Below, in pieces: positions 53,512 through 63,626 of a stretch of DNA of 64,000 nucleotides. Every line of letters begins with the position of its first letter. Within the stretch, counting starts at the first letter, position 1. The notes below the pieces were generated by a model. The model was not told the origin of the DNA, did not search any database, and was given only the letters and a program-made list of their open reading frames with translations. Made by a program: the position numbers and the translations under genes. This stretch comes from Desulfatibacillum sp. (GTDB lineage: Bacteria; Desulfobacterota; Desulfobacteria; Desulfobacterales; Desulfatibacillaceae): NCBI GenBank assembly GCA_016342355.1, contig JAEINP010000012.1, positions 1 through 64,000 of the forward strand. The letters run 5' to 3'.

Positions 53512-56196
53512 CTATGGTTTATCCAGCGCCTTCCGCACGGCGGCGGCCATGGCTTTCACCGCAAAAGGTTTCTGAATAAAATTCACATCCTCGTCCACCA
53601 CCCCATGATGGGCGATCACATTGGCGGTATAGCCGGACATGAACAGGACTTTTATGTCAGGCCTTTGCCCCTCAATCCTGTCCTTGAGATCCTTGCCGTT
53701 CATTTCGGGCATGACCACATCTGTGACTAACAGGTGGATTGGCCCTTCGTGCCTTTCGGCCAAGTCCAGGGCTTCGCCAGGACTTCCCGAGGCCAGGACA
53801 TGGTACCCGTAGCGTTCCAGGATTGATTTCGCCAGTTTCAAAATCGCCGATTCATCTTCCACCACCAGCACGGTTTCCTTGCCTTGGGCTGGCTCCGGTT
53901 CTGCGCCCGCCTTGAGAACGGAGGCGTCTTCCATAACCCGGGGCAGGTAGATTTTGAAGGATGTTCCCTGACCGGGCTCGCTATAGACGTTGATGAATCC
54001 CTGATTTTGCTTCACCATGCCATAAATGGTGGCCAACCCCAAACCCGTGCCGTCTTCCATTCCCTTGGTTGTAAAAAACGGTTCAAACAAATGTTCCAGG
54101 GTTTCCTTGTCCATGCCGGCCCCGTTGTCGCTCACCGCCAGCATGACGTATTCCCCGGGAACAAAATCCGCATGGGCAGAGCAGTAGGCCTCGTCAAAAA
54201 CCACGTTCCGGGTTTCAATGAACAGGTTCCCCACTCCGGCGATGGCGTCCCGGGCATTGATGGAAAGGTTGGCCAAAACCTGATCAACCTGACTGGGGTC
54301 CATTTTCACGGTCCAGAGTTCAGGCTCCGGCTTCCATTCCAGAGTGATGTTCTCTCCGATAAGCCGTTTGAGCATTTTGAGCATGCCGGAAACCGTGTCG
54401 TTCAAATCCAGCAGCCTGGGTTGGATGGTTTGCCTGCGGGCAAAAGCCAAAAGCTGCCGGGTGAGATCGGCGGAGCGTTGAGCTGCGTGCTGAATTTCAT
54501 GGAGGTCCTCCTGGATAGGCAGATTGGAATCAATCCGGCTCATGGCCATCTCTGCATGGCCGAGAATCACCCCCAGCATGTTGTTGAAGTCGTGGGCCAC
54601 GCCCCCGGCCAACCGGCCGATGGCCTCAATTTTCTGGGCCTGCCGGAGTTGGTGTTCCATTTGATGGCGTAAGGTGATGTCACGGGTTACCCCCTGGAGT
54701 CCCACGGGCGTCCCATCTTCATCCAGAAGCACCCTGCCGGTAATTTCCACGCGAATGGGGTCCCCGTTTTTTTTTTGCATATCCGCTTCAAACACAATAC
54801 CGGAATTGTCGGGGAGATTTTCCAGAGCAGTAATGACAACGCCCGCCATGTCAAAGAAGTTTTTCTCGTCACAGTGATCCTGAAGATTCGATCCCACCCA
54901 TTCTTCCACCGTGTATCCCATCATCCTGTAAACAGCCGGATTGATGTAGCTGAATGCAAAATCCATATCCATCAGCCAGATGCAGTCCTCGATATTGTCG
55001 GCCAAAAGCCGGTATCTGGCTTCACTGTCCAGCAACGCAATCTCGGCCTGTTTGCGCTCGGCGATGTCCTCTCCGGAACTCAGGGTTCCAATCACCCTGT
55101 TTTGGGCATCCGTCAAAACCGTGTTATGCCATGCCACATACCGTGGCTCGCCGTAAGCTGTCTTTATCCGGTTTTCCACATACCCCAAATCCGGAACGTT
55201 TTCTTGGATGATTTGGGAAAAAACGTTTTCTATCCTGGTCTTTTCATCCTCCGCCACAAACGTCTCCAGCCAGTTCTTACCCACAATCTCGCTTTCCGAT
55301 AGCCCCAGCACTTCGCAGCCTTTCCGGTTGATGAGAGTAACCCTGCCGACGGAATCCAGAGCAACAATAATGACGCCGGCAATATCCAGGTAATTTTGGG
55401 CGCGATCCCGCTGCTCCCGTATGGCGCTTTCCGCCCTGCGCCGCTCCTTGATTTCAATCTCCAATCGTTCTTTTGCCGCCTTCACCACATCGGCCTGGCG
55501 AAGTTTTTCCATGGATTCACTGATGGAAATCCTCATGGAATCCAGGGCGCCTGAAAACTCGCCGATCTCATCCGCCGAATCCATGGCGATGGGCTCGTCC
55601 AGGTTGCCGGCTGCAATCCTTTCTGCGGATTGTTTCAAACGGGAGAGGGGAGCGAAAACAAATTTCCGGGAAAGCAAACCCGTTGTCAAGGAAATGGCGA
55701 TCAAGACCAATACCATGAGCGCAAAGGCTGCGCGGGCTTCCTTGTAGGCGGCCCTGCGAATTTTTTTTGTTGAAAACGCCAGTCGAATGCGGCCTACTTG
55801 CTTGTCCTTGTAATAAATCTCTTTGGAAAGGGTCAGGTAATCGGACGAGCTTTTAAAAAACGCGAAGGGTTTATCCGTGAATTGGAGTCTGGCCTTTTGG
55901 CTGACGACCCGTTTTTCCGTGACCACCTCGGCAAACACAATGTCATCGGACAAGAAAATGGATTCCAGAAAATCGGTCACGTACGAGTCGTTGAAATGCC
56001 ATAATGCATTGGCCAGACTGAGTTGGGCCAGATCGGCGGTGCTTTGCAAGCTGGATTCCAACTGGTTTCTGGTATTGTTGGCATTGATAGCTACAAGGAG
56101 AAGGGTGAAGACCGCCAAAATGGCAATCATGACTCCGGCCAGGGCGCCAGCGAATTTGCGGCTGATGGACGTGTTAAAAAAAAATGGATTTATCAT
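53512..56196 (-). CDS. Hybrid histidine kinase with C-terminal receiver
   Basis: This is an 894-residue membrane kinase. Two helices (about 15-38 and 158-178) flank a periplasmic sensor, followed by HAMP, two PAS domains (about 260-380 and 390-510), HisKA with AHDFNNMLG, HATPase (NARDAI, DNGAGM, GTGLGL) and a receiver (TVLVVEDE..VTDVVMPEMNG) near 770-890. It can pass phosphate from its own receiver to a phosphotransfer protein. It lies 41 bases after a binding-protein gene that may supply the ligand. Confidence 0.92.
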   Translation of the reverse strand: MINPFFFNTSISRKFAGALAGVMIAILAVFTLLLVAINANNTRNQLESSLQSTADLAQLSLANALWHFNDSYVTDFLESIFLSDDIVFAEVVTEKRVVSQKARLQFTDKPFAFFKSSSDYLTLSKEIYYKDKQVGRIRLAFSTKKIRRAAYKEARAAFALMVLVLIAISLTTGLLSRKFVFAPLSRLKQSAERIAAGNLDEPIAMDSADEIGEFSGALDSMRISISESMEKLRQADVVKAAKERLEIEIKERRRAESAIREQRDRAQNYLDIAGVIIVALDSVGRVTLINRKGCEVLGLSESEIVGKNWLETFVAEDEKTRIENVFSQIIQENVPDLGYVENRIKTAYGEPRYVAWHNTVLTDAQNRVIGTLSSGEDIAERKQAEIALLDSEARYRLLADNIEDCIWLMDMDFAFSYINPAVYRMMGYTVEEWVGSNLQDHCDEKNFFDMAGVVITALENLPDNSGIVFEADMQKKNGDPIRVEITGRVLLDEDGTPVGLQGVTRDITLRHQMEHQLRQAQKIEAIGRLAGGVAHDFNNMLGVILGHAEMAMSRIDSNLPIQEDLHEIQHAAQRSADLTRQLLAFARRQTIQPRLLDLNDTVSGMLKMLKRLIGENITLEWKPEPELWTVKMDPSQVDQVLANLSINARDAIAGVGNLFIETRNVVFDEAYCSAHADFVPGEYVMLAVSDNGAGMDKETLEHLFEPFFTTKGMEDGTGLGLATIYGMVKQNQGFINVYSEPGQGTSFKIYLPRVMEDASVLKAGAEPEPAQGKETVLVVEDESAILKLAKSILERYGYHVLASGSPGEALDLAERHEGPIHLLVTDVVMPEMNGKDLKDRIEGQRPDIKVLFMSGYTANVIAHHGVVDEDVNFIQKPFAVKAMAAAVRKALDKP

Positions 56197-56237
56197 GAAC
56201 CTTTACCATGTCCCTTGCTTTCATGAAAACCAATATG

Positions 56238-57092
56238 TCAATCCAACTGGAGGAAGTAGGTGGAGTAATTGTCCTGCATCAGATCTCTTTCCTCCTGGTT
56301 GGTATAGCCCTTTTGCAGTATGCGCAGATACTCCGGGTCTTGTTTGACCTTTTCCAGCATGGTGTTGATGTCCTTGAGGACCATCTCGCCCCATTCATTT
56401 TTTGGGCAGGCCACATAGCTCTCGTAAAATCGGGGACCGTCTTCAATGGGTATGCTGATCAGGGGTTCCTTGTATAGAGAGGCGTGTTTTTCGGCCAGAT
56501 AATAGGCCACAAAAGGGTATTCGATGGAGTAGTCCACCCGGCCCGAAAGCAGCATTTGAATCACGCTGTCAGAAGGTATGGCGACTCTTTCGAAATTTAC
56601 GCTCCCCTGGATGCCCGTCAAAATTTTGTCCAGGGCTGGACCATAGGAGCGTTTGCTCTCCAGAACTCCCTTTAATCGCCGGTCCTTCACAATATCCGAA
56701 AGCGAAACGGAAAGAGGATTCCCCAGGCTTTCAGACGTGGATTTTCTCATGACCGCCCGGACAGGTATGCCAAAGGAATTGGCGGTGGAAAAGGCCGCGA
56801 TTTGCTCTCTTTCCTCGGTTTTGATGGCGAATATGTTGCACACCTCCTGGCCTTCTTTCACGCCTGTCCAAAACCTGGCCCAATTCATTTCCACTTTTTT
56901 ATGGTCGTATTGGGGAAGGTTTTTGATGTACATGTCCAACAAGGCGTCAAAACGGCCCATGCCCTGCTCCGGCCCCTCCAGCATTTGATAGGGGGGCCAG
57001 TCAATAACCAGCCATTTCAGTTCTTCCTTGGACCACGCGTTCGAGTGCAGGAGAAAGACTGTCAGGACCCCCAAGACAAGATATTTTTTCAT
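56238..57092 (-). CDS. Periplasmic solute-binding family 3 protein
   Basis: This 284-residue protein has a signal peptide (MKKYLVLG..SNAWS) and a type II binding-protein fold similar to amino-acid binding proteins (LKWLVIDWPPYQMLEG, SGRVDYSIEYPFVAYYL). The start at 57092 has GGAGAA about ten bases upstream; the longer frame adds a non-signal N-terminus. It has no transporter genes and is co-oriented with the hybrid kinase, so it probably serves sensing. Confidence 0.8.
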   Translation of the reverse strand: MKKYLVLGVLTVFLLHSNAWSKEELKWLVIDWPPYQMLEGPEQGMGRFDALLDMYIKNLPQYDHKKVEMNWARFWTGVKEGQEVCNIFAIKTEEREQIAAFSTANSFGIPVRAVMRKSTSESLGNPLSVSLSDIVKDRRLKGVLESKRSYGPALDKILTGIQGSVNFERVAIPSDSVIQMLLSGRVDYSIEYPFVAYYLAEKHASLYKEPLISIPIEDGPRFYESYVACPKNEWGEMVLKDINTMLEKVKQDPEYLRILQKGYTNQEERDLMQDNYSTYFLQLD

Positions 57093-57446
57093 GAATACAA
57101 TTCTCCATAAAGCGCTATCCCGGTTGGGAGGGTGCAACCTCCAAAACCATACAGCAAATATCCGATATTTTAATAATTATCAGCAAAAGGCAAGCCGCTA
57201 CAGGCCCGCAACTATGGGGATTTTGAATGCAATAATTGCGCCATTCATAACAAGGCCCATTCCGTCCAGGACACTCCACCGACTTGAATATACATAGAAA
57301 AACCACTCGCTGCATGACAAACAGGGTTAAAAAGGCCTTTTCATTCTTCTAAAAATGGGATATCCTCATGGTATCCGGAAAAAGAACACTCCAACCAAAC
57401 TGGTTCCTCTGTTTTCTGTAAAGCACAATGGTTTCCGAGGTGCGAC
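57093..57446. other. Divergent intergenic region
   Basis: There is no gene. It contains an AT-rich core, a 12-base palindrome AAAAGGCCTTTT (57330-57341) and a small GGAGG/CCTCC hairpin near 57127-57142. Promoters for both flanking genes must lie here, but none stands out. Confidence 0.45.
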
Positions 57447-58088
57447 ATGACTAAACAGGTCAATGAAACAAACATGCTGGACACCCTCAAGGCCACCTAC
57501 CTTTTCAAGGAAAAATTCAGCGAAACCCTTTTGGATGAAATCCTCCACAACAGCAGCTATGTGGATATTTCCCAAAACGCCTGCCTGTTCCGCCAGGGCG
57601 ACGAAGGGGACGCCATGTATATCGTGGCGGAGGGGTCTCTCAAGGTGGTCATTGTTTCGGAAAACGGCGCTGAATCATGCGTGGCGAAAATTGGACCGGG
57701 AGAACCTGTGGGCGAAATTCAACTCCTTACCGGCGGCAGACGCACGGCCAGCGTTCTGGCTGAACAGGATACCCGGCTTTTGTGCATCAACAGGGAATGC
57801 ATTGATCCGGTGGCTGCATCACACCCCAATTTTTTCGAGGAACTGAACCGCATTGTCCTGGAACGCCTGCGGGAGAACCAGTTACTGACCGTATTGCTTC
57901 TGCTGTTCGGATATCTGGACAGGCAAAAACTCCGGTTTATCAAAAGACAACTGGAATGGGTTCTCATCAAAAAGGGCGAAAGGCTTTTCAGCCAGGGAGA
58001 ACCTATCGACTGCTTTTATATCCTGACCAACGGAAGACTGAGCGTGGTGGCGGATGATCCCTCGGGCAAAAAAAACACATCAACATAA
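57447..58088 (+). CDS. Cyclic-nucleotide-domain N-terminal part of a patatin protein, cut by frameshift
   Basis: These 213 codons contain one complete cNMP-binding domain (residues about 25-140, GDEGDAMYIVAEG, GEPVGEIQLLTGGRRTASV) and the first half of a second (about 165-210). The frame stops at TAA 38 bases before the next frame's first ATG. The second domain clearly continues in the -1 frame (INIIRPGECVGEMGM). The change falls at eight A (58068-58075). GAGGTG precedes the ATG at 57447. I read it as the 5' part of one gene ending at 59716. Confidence 0.8.
   Translation: MTKQVNETNMLDTLKATYLFKEKFSETLLDEILHNSSYVDISQNACLFRQGDEGDAMYIVAEGSLKVVIVSENGAESCVAKIGPGEPVGEIQLLTGGRRTASVLAEQDTRLLCINRECIDPVAASHPNFFEELNRIVLERLRENQLLTVLLLLFGYLDRQKLRFIKRQLEWVLIKKGERLFSQGEPIDCFYILTNGRLSVVADDPSGKKNTST
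58068..58076 (+). other. A8 run and slippery heptamer at the frame change
   Basis: In the upstream frame the codons are AAA AAA AAC, so A-AAA-AAC lies in the exact register of a -1 ribosomal slippage site. A one-base slip back yields a continuous double-cNMP domain. A missing A in the sequence or a real mutation would look the same. Confidence 0.6.
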
Positions 58089-58105
58089 TCAGACCCGGCG
58101 AGTGT

Positions 58106-59716
58106 GTGGGCGAAATGGGCATGATTGCCGAAACCCCGCGCAACGCCGCCATCTATGCCATCCGGGACAGCCAATTGGTCCGGATCGACAAGGCGGCCTT
58201 TGAAAAAATACTGGATCAGTATCCCAGGATTTCCCTGAACTTCATGCGGAGCCTTGTGGACCGGACAAAGAAAATGGAGGACGCGGAACATAAAAAAGGA
58301 ACCCAAATAAACATAGCCGTGGTCCCGGCCAGCCCCCGGGTCGCTCTGAGGGGTTTTGCCGCCCGTTTAAACAAGGCCCTCTCCAAATACGGCAGGGTAT
58401 TGCACCTTTCCAGCGACCGCCTGGACCGCCATTGGGGTATGCCTGCAATGAGCCAGGTCTCCGCCGAAGATCCCAAATACAGCCGCCTTTCCACGTGGTT
58501 GGACGAACAGGAAACCAAATACCAATACATTGTCTACGAAACCGACCGGGAATCCTCCAACTGGACCAGCCGGTGCCTGCAACAGGCGGATCATATTCTG
58601 GTGGTGGCCGACGCCGGAACCAGCTCAAACATCAAGGAAATCGAGTGGGAGCTGTACTCGGAAACCGACACAATGGCCAAGCCGAAAATCTCCCTGATCC
58701 TGATCCATCCCGATGATTCCAAGCCCCCATGGGGCACCCGCTACTGGCTGGCGCCCCGAAAACTGGACATGCACCACCATGTTTGCTGGAACAAAGACGG
58801 GGATTTTGAAAGGGTGGCCCGCTTTGTCACGGGAAATCCCATCGGCCTGGTCCTGGGCGGCGGCGGCGCCAGGGGTTTTGCCCATCTTGGCGTCATAAAG
58901 GCATTGGAGGAATCGGGCATCCCCATCGACATGATTTGCGGCGCCAGCATCGGGGCCATCATGGCAGGATTTATGGCCATGGGCCTGGATCACGCCACCC
59001 GCATGGATCTGTGCCGAAAAGGCTTTGTGGACATCAACCCCCTGGGAGACTATACCCTGCCCCTGGTGGCCCTGGTCCAAAGCAAAATCCTGGACAAACA
59101 AATCAGACAAGGCTTCGGGGATACGGACATTGAAGACCTGTGGATCAACTATTTCTGCGTCTCATCCAACCTCACCACCGCCCGCATCGTCATCCATGAC
59201 CGGGGCGCCCTATGGCAAGCGGCCCGGTCCAGCATTTCCCTGCCGGGAATCCTCATGCCCGTCCTCCGCAAGGGCTGCCTGCTGGTGGACGGAGGGGTGA
59301 TAAACAACCTTCCGGCGGATATCATGCGCGAACGCTTTGGGGGATTCATCATGATGGTGGACGTAAGCCCGGACGAAGACCTTAAAATCCCCAAGGACCT
59401 GCAAAAAATCCCCTCCACCAACTCCCTGCTGTGGAGCCGCATCAATCCCTTTAAAAAACGCATCGCCATCCCCGGCATTCTGGATATCATCATGCGCACC
59501 ATCCTCCTGTCCAGCATCAACCAGTCCGACAGGGTTCGGAAAGAGGTGAATCATTTCTTCTATCCCCCCACCGAGGCTTTCGGACTACTGGATTTTAAAA
59601 TGTTGGACCCAATTTGCCGGGCGGGGTATGAATACGCCCGCCAGGAACTGGAAGACTGGAAACTGCTGACAGAGGATATGTGGGAGTTCAAACTTTCCCA
59701 AAGCATGCTGCATTAA
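58106..59716 (+). CDS. Patatin-like phospholipase, C-terminal part (NTE family)
   Basis: This frame (536 codons from its first ATG) holds the end of the second cNMP domain, a linker of about 200 residues, and a patatin lipase domain. The oxyanion loop GGGGARGFAHLG, nucleophile GASIGA (GxSxG) and catalytic DGG (LLVDGGVINNLP) are intact. The architecture two cNMP domains plus patatin is that of neuropathy-target-esterase-like lysophospholipases. The first ATG has no ribosome site, so translation must enter from the upstream part. Confidence 0.85.
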   Translation: MGEMGMIAETPRNAAIYAIRDSQLVRIDKAAFEKILDQYPRISLNFMRSLVDRTKKMEDAEHKKGTQINIAVVPASPRVALRGFAARLNKALSKYGRVLHLSSDRLDRHWGMPAMSQVSAEDPKYSRLSTWLDEQETKYQYIVYETDRESSNWTSRCLQQADHILVVADAGTSSNIKEIEWELYSETDTMAKPKISLILIHPDDSKPPWGTRYWLAPRKLDMHHHVCWNKDGDFERVARFVTGNPIGLVLGGGGARGFAHLGVIKALEESGIPIDMICGASIGAIMAGFMAMGLDHATRMDLCRKGFVDINPLGDYTLPLVALVQSKILDKQIRQGFGDTDIEDLWINYFCVSSNLTTARIVIHDRGALWQAARSSISLPGILMPVLRKGCLLVDGGVINNLPADIMRERFGGFIMMVDVSPDEDLKIPKDLQKIPSTNSLLWSRINPFKKRIAIPGILDIIMRTILLSSINQSDRVRKEVNHFFYPPTEAFGLLDFKMLDPICRAGYEYARQELEDWKLLTEDMWEFKLSQSMLH

Positions 59717-59729
59717 ATCCGGAATCGGA

Positions 59730-60407
59730 CTAGGACCAATACAACCCGGCCAATACGGCATAGACAATGGCTGGCGCAAGGTTTCCGGTGCGGATTTTCT
59801 TCAAGTCCAAAATATTAAGCCCAATGGCCATGACCAGAATCCCCCCCGTGGATGTGAGGGCGTTCAATACCGCAGGCGCCTTTAAAAACAACATGTGGGA
59901 GGCGGCCAGAGTCAGGCCCCCCTGGACCACCAACACGGAAAGAGCGGAAAACGCCACCCCAATCCCCAGAGTGGAGGCCAGAGCCAAAGAAGCCGCGCCA
60001 TCCAGAATGGATTTGGTAAACAACAGGGTGGGATCATGCTTGACGCCGTCATCAATACAGCCCAGGATCATCATGGCGCCCACCAGATAGATGATTGTGG
60101 CCGTGACAAAACCCTCCACAAAGGTGGGAGAAGCCGAACCCATCAGGCCCTTCAGTTTTTCCGCCATTTTTTCCAGGAGCCGTTCAATCTGCATCATTTC
60201 CCCGGTGAGGGCCCCCAGGGCCACACACGCTACCGTAACCAATGGTCTGGTCCCTTCCAGGGCCATACTCATTCCCAGGTAGATAATGCACAGGCCAAGG
60301 CCCTGCATGAGGATTTCCTTAATGCGCGCAGGCAGGCGTTTTCCCGCCGCCATGCCCACAAAGCTGCCGATCAATATGGCCCCGGTGTTTACTATGGTTC
60401 CTAACAC
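59730..60407 (-). CDS. DUF554 family membrane protein
   Basis: This 225-residue protein has about seven hydrophobic segments. MLGTIVNTGAILIGSFVG, LCIIYLGMSMALEG and GGILVMAIGLNIL are typical of the DUF554 (YdfK/YqgA) family, putative transporters of unknown substrate. It ends 13 bases from the convergent patatin gene. It lies 43 bases after the PilZ gene and could share its transcript. Confidence 0.85.
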   Translation of the reverse strand: MLGTIVNTGAILIGSFVGMAAGKRLPARIKEILMQGLGLCIIYLGMSMALEGTRPLVTVACVALGALTGEMMQIERLLEKMAEKLKGLMGSASPTFVEGFVTATIIYLVGAMMILGCIDDGVKHDPTLLFTKSILDGAASLALASTLGIGVAFSALSVLVVQGGLTLAASHMLFLKAPAVLNALTSTGGILVMAIGLNILDLKKIRTGNLAPAIVYAVLAGLYWS

Positions 60408-60450
60408 AATATTTCCTTAAGAGTGTCCGGGGCAAAGCATGGCAGACAGC

Positions 60451-60870
60451 CTATTCGCCCAGGTGTTTCATGAGAATCCGGTAATCGTCCTCGTAAATGT
60501 CCACAAACCGAATGCCCACTTCATACCCCGAGCCCCCGGAATTGATTGTACACCGGACAACCTCCCCTTCCGCTGCAATGGGAATAGAGGAAACCGCCAA
60601 ATACATGGGAAGGCGTCTTTTGATTTGGTCCAGGTCCGCAATCCGGATGATCAGGCCCAGCACGGCGCCCACTTCATAAGAGGCGGCGCTGTAAAAACAA
60701 AGGCCTCCCTCGCTGATATCCTTTCCCTTCGCTATTTCCGAGGCCTGGTTGAAACTGTCATGCTCCAGCCTCCCGGAAAGGGCACGGGAACGGTTGTTGA
60801 TCTGGATCGTGATATTCTTTGCGTACCTTGTGTGGGTTCTTCTTTCCTCCCCGGTTTTTGGCAGGCCCAT
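60451..60870 (-). CDS. PilZ-domain protein
   Basis: This 139-residue cytoplasmic protein has the c-di-GMP-binding motifs RRTHTR (RxxxR, residues about 10-15) and DISEGG (D/NxSxxG). It is essentially a stand-alone PilZ domain and probably relays c-di-GMP to motility or secretion. I start at 60870, preceded by AAAGGGGGAAG; a longer frame to 61026 has no such site. The degenerate GGDEF protein at the right edge may belong to the same signalling network. Confidence 0.8.
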   Translation of the reverse strand: MGLPKTGEERRTHTRYAKNITIQINNRSRALSGRLEHDSFNQASEIAKGKDISEGGLCFYSAASYEVGAVLGLIIRIADLDQIKRRLPMYLAVSSIPIAAEGEVVRCTINSGGSGYEVGIRFVDIYEDDYRILMKHLGE

Positions 60871-61146
60871 CAGAAACTTCCCCCTTTCACTCCTCCAAAG
60901 GCTTGCACGGCCAATTTCATCCGCAAGCCAAATAGCCAATTGACTGGCATTTACACACTGTCCCTGAAATTTGTCAAGAAAGGACCACAGGCAACCCCGA
61001 GGGCGGGGATGCCGCCCCAAAGGCAAGGGAAAAACCTTTTAATCCCCGGGGAAGTGTGGCACAATAAAAGTTTGGGCTTTTCCCGCAAACACGGTTCCGA
61101 CGAACCCCGGGCAAAGCCGGTATCCATCATTGTGTAAGGAGACACC

Positions 61147-63114
61147 ATGGTCCCCAATAAACCGGAAATCCTGGCCCCTGCCGGAGACAAAACCTGTTTC
61201 CTGGCCGCCGTTGCCGGAGGCGCAGACGCCATTTACATGGGCCTCAAACATTTTTCAGCCCGTATGGCGGCCCAGAATTTTTCCATGGCCGAGCTGGCCC
61301 AGTTGCGCCACCTTGCGGACGAAAAAAATGTGCGCATGTACATTGCCATGAATGTCATGGCCAAGTCCGGGGACCTGGAAGCCGTGGGCAGGCAGGTGGA
61401 CAAACTCCGGCGCTACGTCGGGCCGGACGCCCTCATTGTCCAGGATCTTGGCGTGGCCGCCGTGGCCCGGCAGGCGGGATATCAGGGCGAAATACACCTT
61501 TCCACCCTGGCCAACGTCACCCATCCCGCGGCCCTGGCCATGGTCCATGAAAAACTGGGAATCAACCGGGTGATCCTGCCCCGGGAGCTTTCCATCGACG
61601 AAATCAAGCTGTGCAGCCAGGCCTGCCCGGAGACCATGACCCTGGAAGTCTTTGTCCACGGCGCCCTGTGCTACGGCATATCCGGCAGATGCTACTGGAG
61701 CACCTACCTGGGAGGCAAAAGCAGCCTGAGGGGACGCTGTGTCCAGCCCTGCCGCAGGCTGTATTCCCAAAGAGGAGGCGCCAAAGCCAGGCTTTTTTCC
61801 TGTCAGGACCTGAGCCTGGACGTTCTGGCGAAAATCATGCTGGAAGCCCCCAAGGTGGTTGGGTGGAAAATCGAAGGCCGCAAAAAGGGTCCCCATTATG
61901 TGTACCATGTCACACGGGCCTACAAGCTCCTGCGCGATAATCCCGGACCGGACGAAAAAAAAGAAGCCCTGGAATTGCTGGAACGCGCTTTGGGCCGCCA
62001 GGGTTCCCGATACAATTTTCTGCCCCAACGGCCTTTCAGCCCCATTGTCCCGGAAAAAACCACGGCTTCAGGCCTGCAAATAGGCAGAACCCACCGGGAA
62101 AAAAGGGGATTCTCCGTGTCCTGCCGGGAAAAACTCCTGGGTGGAGACATTCTCCGCGTGGGCTTTGAGGACGAAGCCTGGCACCAGACCATCCTCATCC
62201 GCAAAGGCCAGCCCAAGGCAAAACCCGTGCTTTGCAAACAAGCAGGCGCCCTGCCCCCGGAAGGCGCCCCGGTTTTTCTCATCGACCGCAAAGACCCGGA
62301 AATGATGCAGGAAATCAAGGACCTGAGCGCCCGACTGGAACAATTCCCCACCCGGGAAATCACGCCTTCCACCTTTTCCGTACGCATGCCCAAGCCTAAA
62401 ACAGGCCGAATCAACACCCAGACCATGCATGTAAACCGCCATCCCCCCAAAGGGCGGGCTCCGGGCAGCCGGGGCCTGTGGCTGGACCCGACCAACGTCA
62501 AAGGTACGCATCAAAAAATAGCCTCGGACATCTGGTGGTGGCTGCCGCCCGTGATCTGGCCCAACGAGGAGGAATGGTTCGCCAAACTCGTGGCAAAGGC
62601 CCTGTCAAAAGGCGCCAAACGGTTCGTGGCCAACGCGCCCTGGCAGGCGGCTTTCCTCGCCATGTCCAAAAGGCCCGTCACCATGTGGGCCGGTCCCTTT
62701 TGCAACGCCGCCAATGTGCTGGCCATCAACCAATTGCGCAAGCTGAACTACGAAGGGGTGATCCTCAGCCCCGAGCTTACGGCTGACGACTATCTCAGGC
62801 TGCCTCGGGAAAGCTCCCTGCCCCTGGGACTGGTCACGGACGGCCTCTGGCCCCTGTGCGTATCCCGCACCATCGCCGAGGGAATCCGGGAGGAGGAAGC
62901 CATCACCAGCCCCATGGGCGAAACCCTGTGGGTGCGAAAATACGGCCAGAATTATTGGGTGTACCCTGGCTGGCCCATGAGCCTGTCCACTGAGAAAAGA
63001 GCCCTGGACGAGGCGGGCTACGCCTTATTTGTAGGCTTGCACGAGCCCTGGCCCAAGACGGTCCCCAGAGCCAACCGCACCAGCCAGATCAACTGGAACC
63101 TCAAACTGCTGTAG
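61147..63114 (+). CDS. U32 peptidase family protein
   Basis: This 655-residue protein starts with the U32 core (PEILAPAGDKTCFLAAVAGGADAIYMG) and carries the signature EVFVHGALCYGISGRCYW..GRCVQPCRR with its cluster-type cysteines. Characterised relatives (RlhA, TrhP, UbiU/V) are Fe-S-linked RNA or ubiquinone hydroxylation proteins rather than proteases. The C-terminal 250 residues are an extension of unknown role. AAGGAG lies seven bases before the ATG. Confidence 0.85.
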   Translation: MVPNKPEILAPAGDKTCFLAAVAGGADAIYMGLKHFSARMAAQNFSMAELAQLRHLADEKNVRMYIAMNVMAKSGDLEAVGRQVDKLRRYVGPDALIVQDLGVAAVARQAGYQGEIHLSTLANVTHPAALAMVHEKLGINRVILPRELSIDEIKLCSQACPETMTLEVFVHGALCYGISGRCYWSTYLGGKSSLRGRCVQPCRRLYSQRGGAKARLFSCQDLSLDVLAKIMLEAPKVVGWKIEGRKKGPHYVYHVTRAYKLLRDNPGPDEKKEALELLERALGRQGSRYNFLPQRPFSPIVPEKTTASGLQIGRTHREKRGFSVSCREKLLGGDILRVGFEDEAWHQTILIRKGQPKAKPVLCKQAGALPPEGAPVFLIDRKDPEMMQEIKDLSARLEQFPTREITPSTFSVRMPKPKTGRINTQTMHVNRHPPKGRAPGSRGLWLDPTNVKGTHQKIASDIWWWLPPVIWPNEEEWFAKLVAKALSKGAKRFVANAPWQAAFLAMSKRPVTMWAGPFCNAANVLAINQLRKLNYEGVILSPELTADDYLRLPRESSLPLGLVTDGLWPLCVSRTIAEGIREEEAITSPMGETLWVRKYGQNYWVYPGWPMSLSTEKRALDEAGYALFVGLHEPWPKTVPRANRTSQINWNLKLL

Positions 63115-63191
63115 AAAATGGGGAGCAACAAGGGGTCTCCCCTTCCCTGGCGCGAGATTTCCATTGTTTTCATGAGTATGCCCTGAAAGAT

Positions 63192-63563
63192 TTATTGCAG
63201 GACGATAAGCGGCAAATGAACGCCCCCGACCAGGGCGGTGGACACCAAGATGGTTTTTGACAGGGCGTTGCCAAACTCGTTTTGCCCGTGCCCCCTAAGC
63301 AAAAGATGCAATCCCAGATGGACCATAAAAAAAATATCCATGGTCACCTGAAACCAAAACCGGGCGGTTTGGGAGGGGTGTCCCGCAAACCAAAGCACCA
63401 GCATGAACAGAGGGATATGGAGAACCACAAAGGTTTGGTAGGCCGCGTCCTCTTTAAGCCTGTTGATGAGGGGAAACATGCGCCATTCATGCCGGTGAAT
63501 GGCGTCCAGTTCGTGGGTGATTAGCAGGGCGATTCCCAAATAAAACAGTACATCGATTGCCAT
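63192..63563 (-). CDS. Small four-helix membrane protein
   Basis: This 123-residue protein has four likely membrane helices (about 4-20, 44-62, 72-90, 100-120). The N-terminal motif ITHELDAIHRHEWRMFP resembles the DUF6713 type. CGGAGCGTGTAA precedes the ATG. Function is unknown. Confidence 0.7.
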   Translation of the reverse strand: MAIDVLFYLGIALLITHELDAIHRHEWRMFPLINRLKEDAAYQTFVVLHIPLFMLVLWFAGHPSQTARFWFQVTMDIFFMVHLGLHLLLRGHGQNEFGNALSKTILVSTALVGGVHLPLIVLQ

Positions 63564-63626
63564 TTACACGCTCCGTTCAGGGCTTCATGCCTCGGGCATA
63601 CCTGAAATCATTCCGAAAAAAGAACT

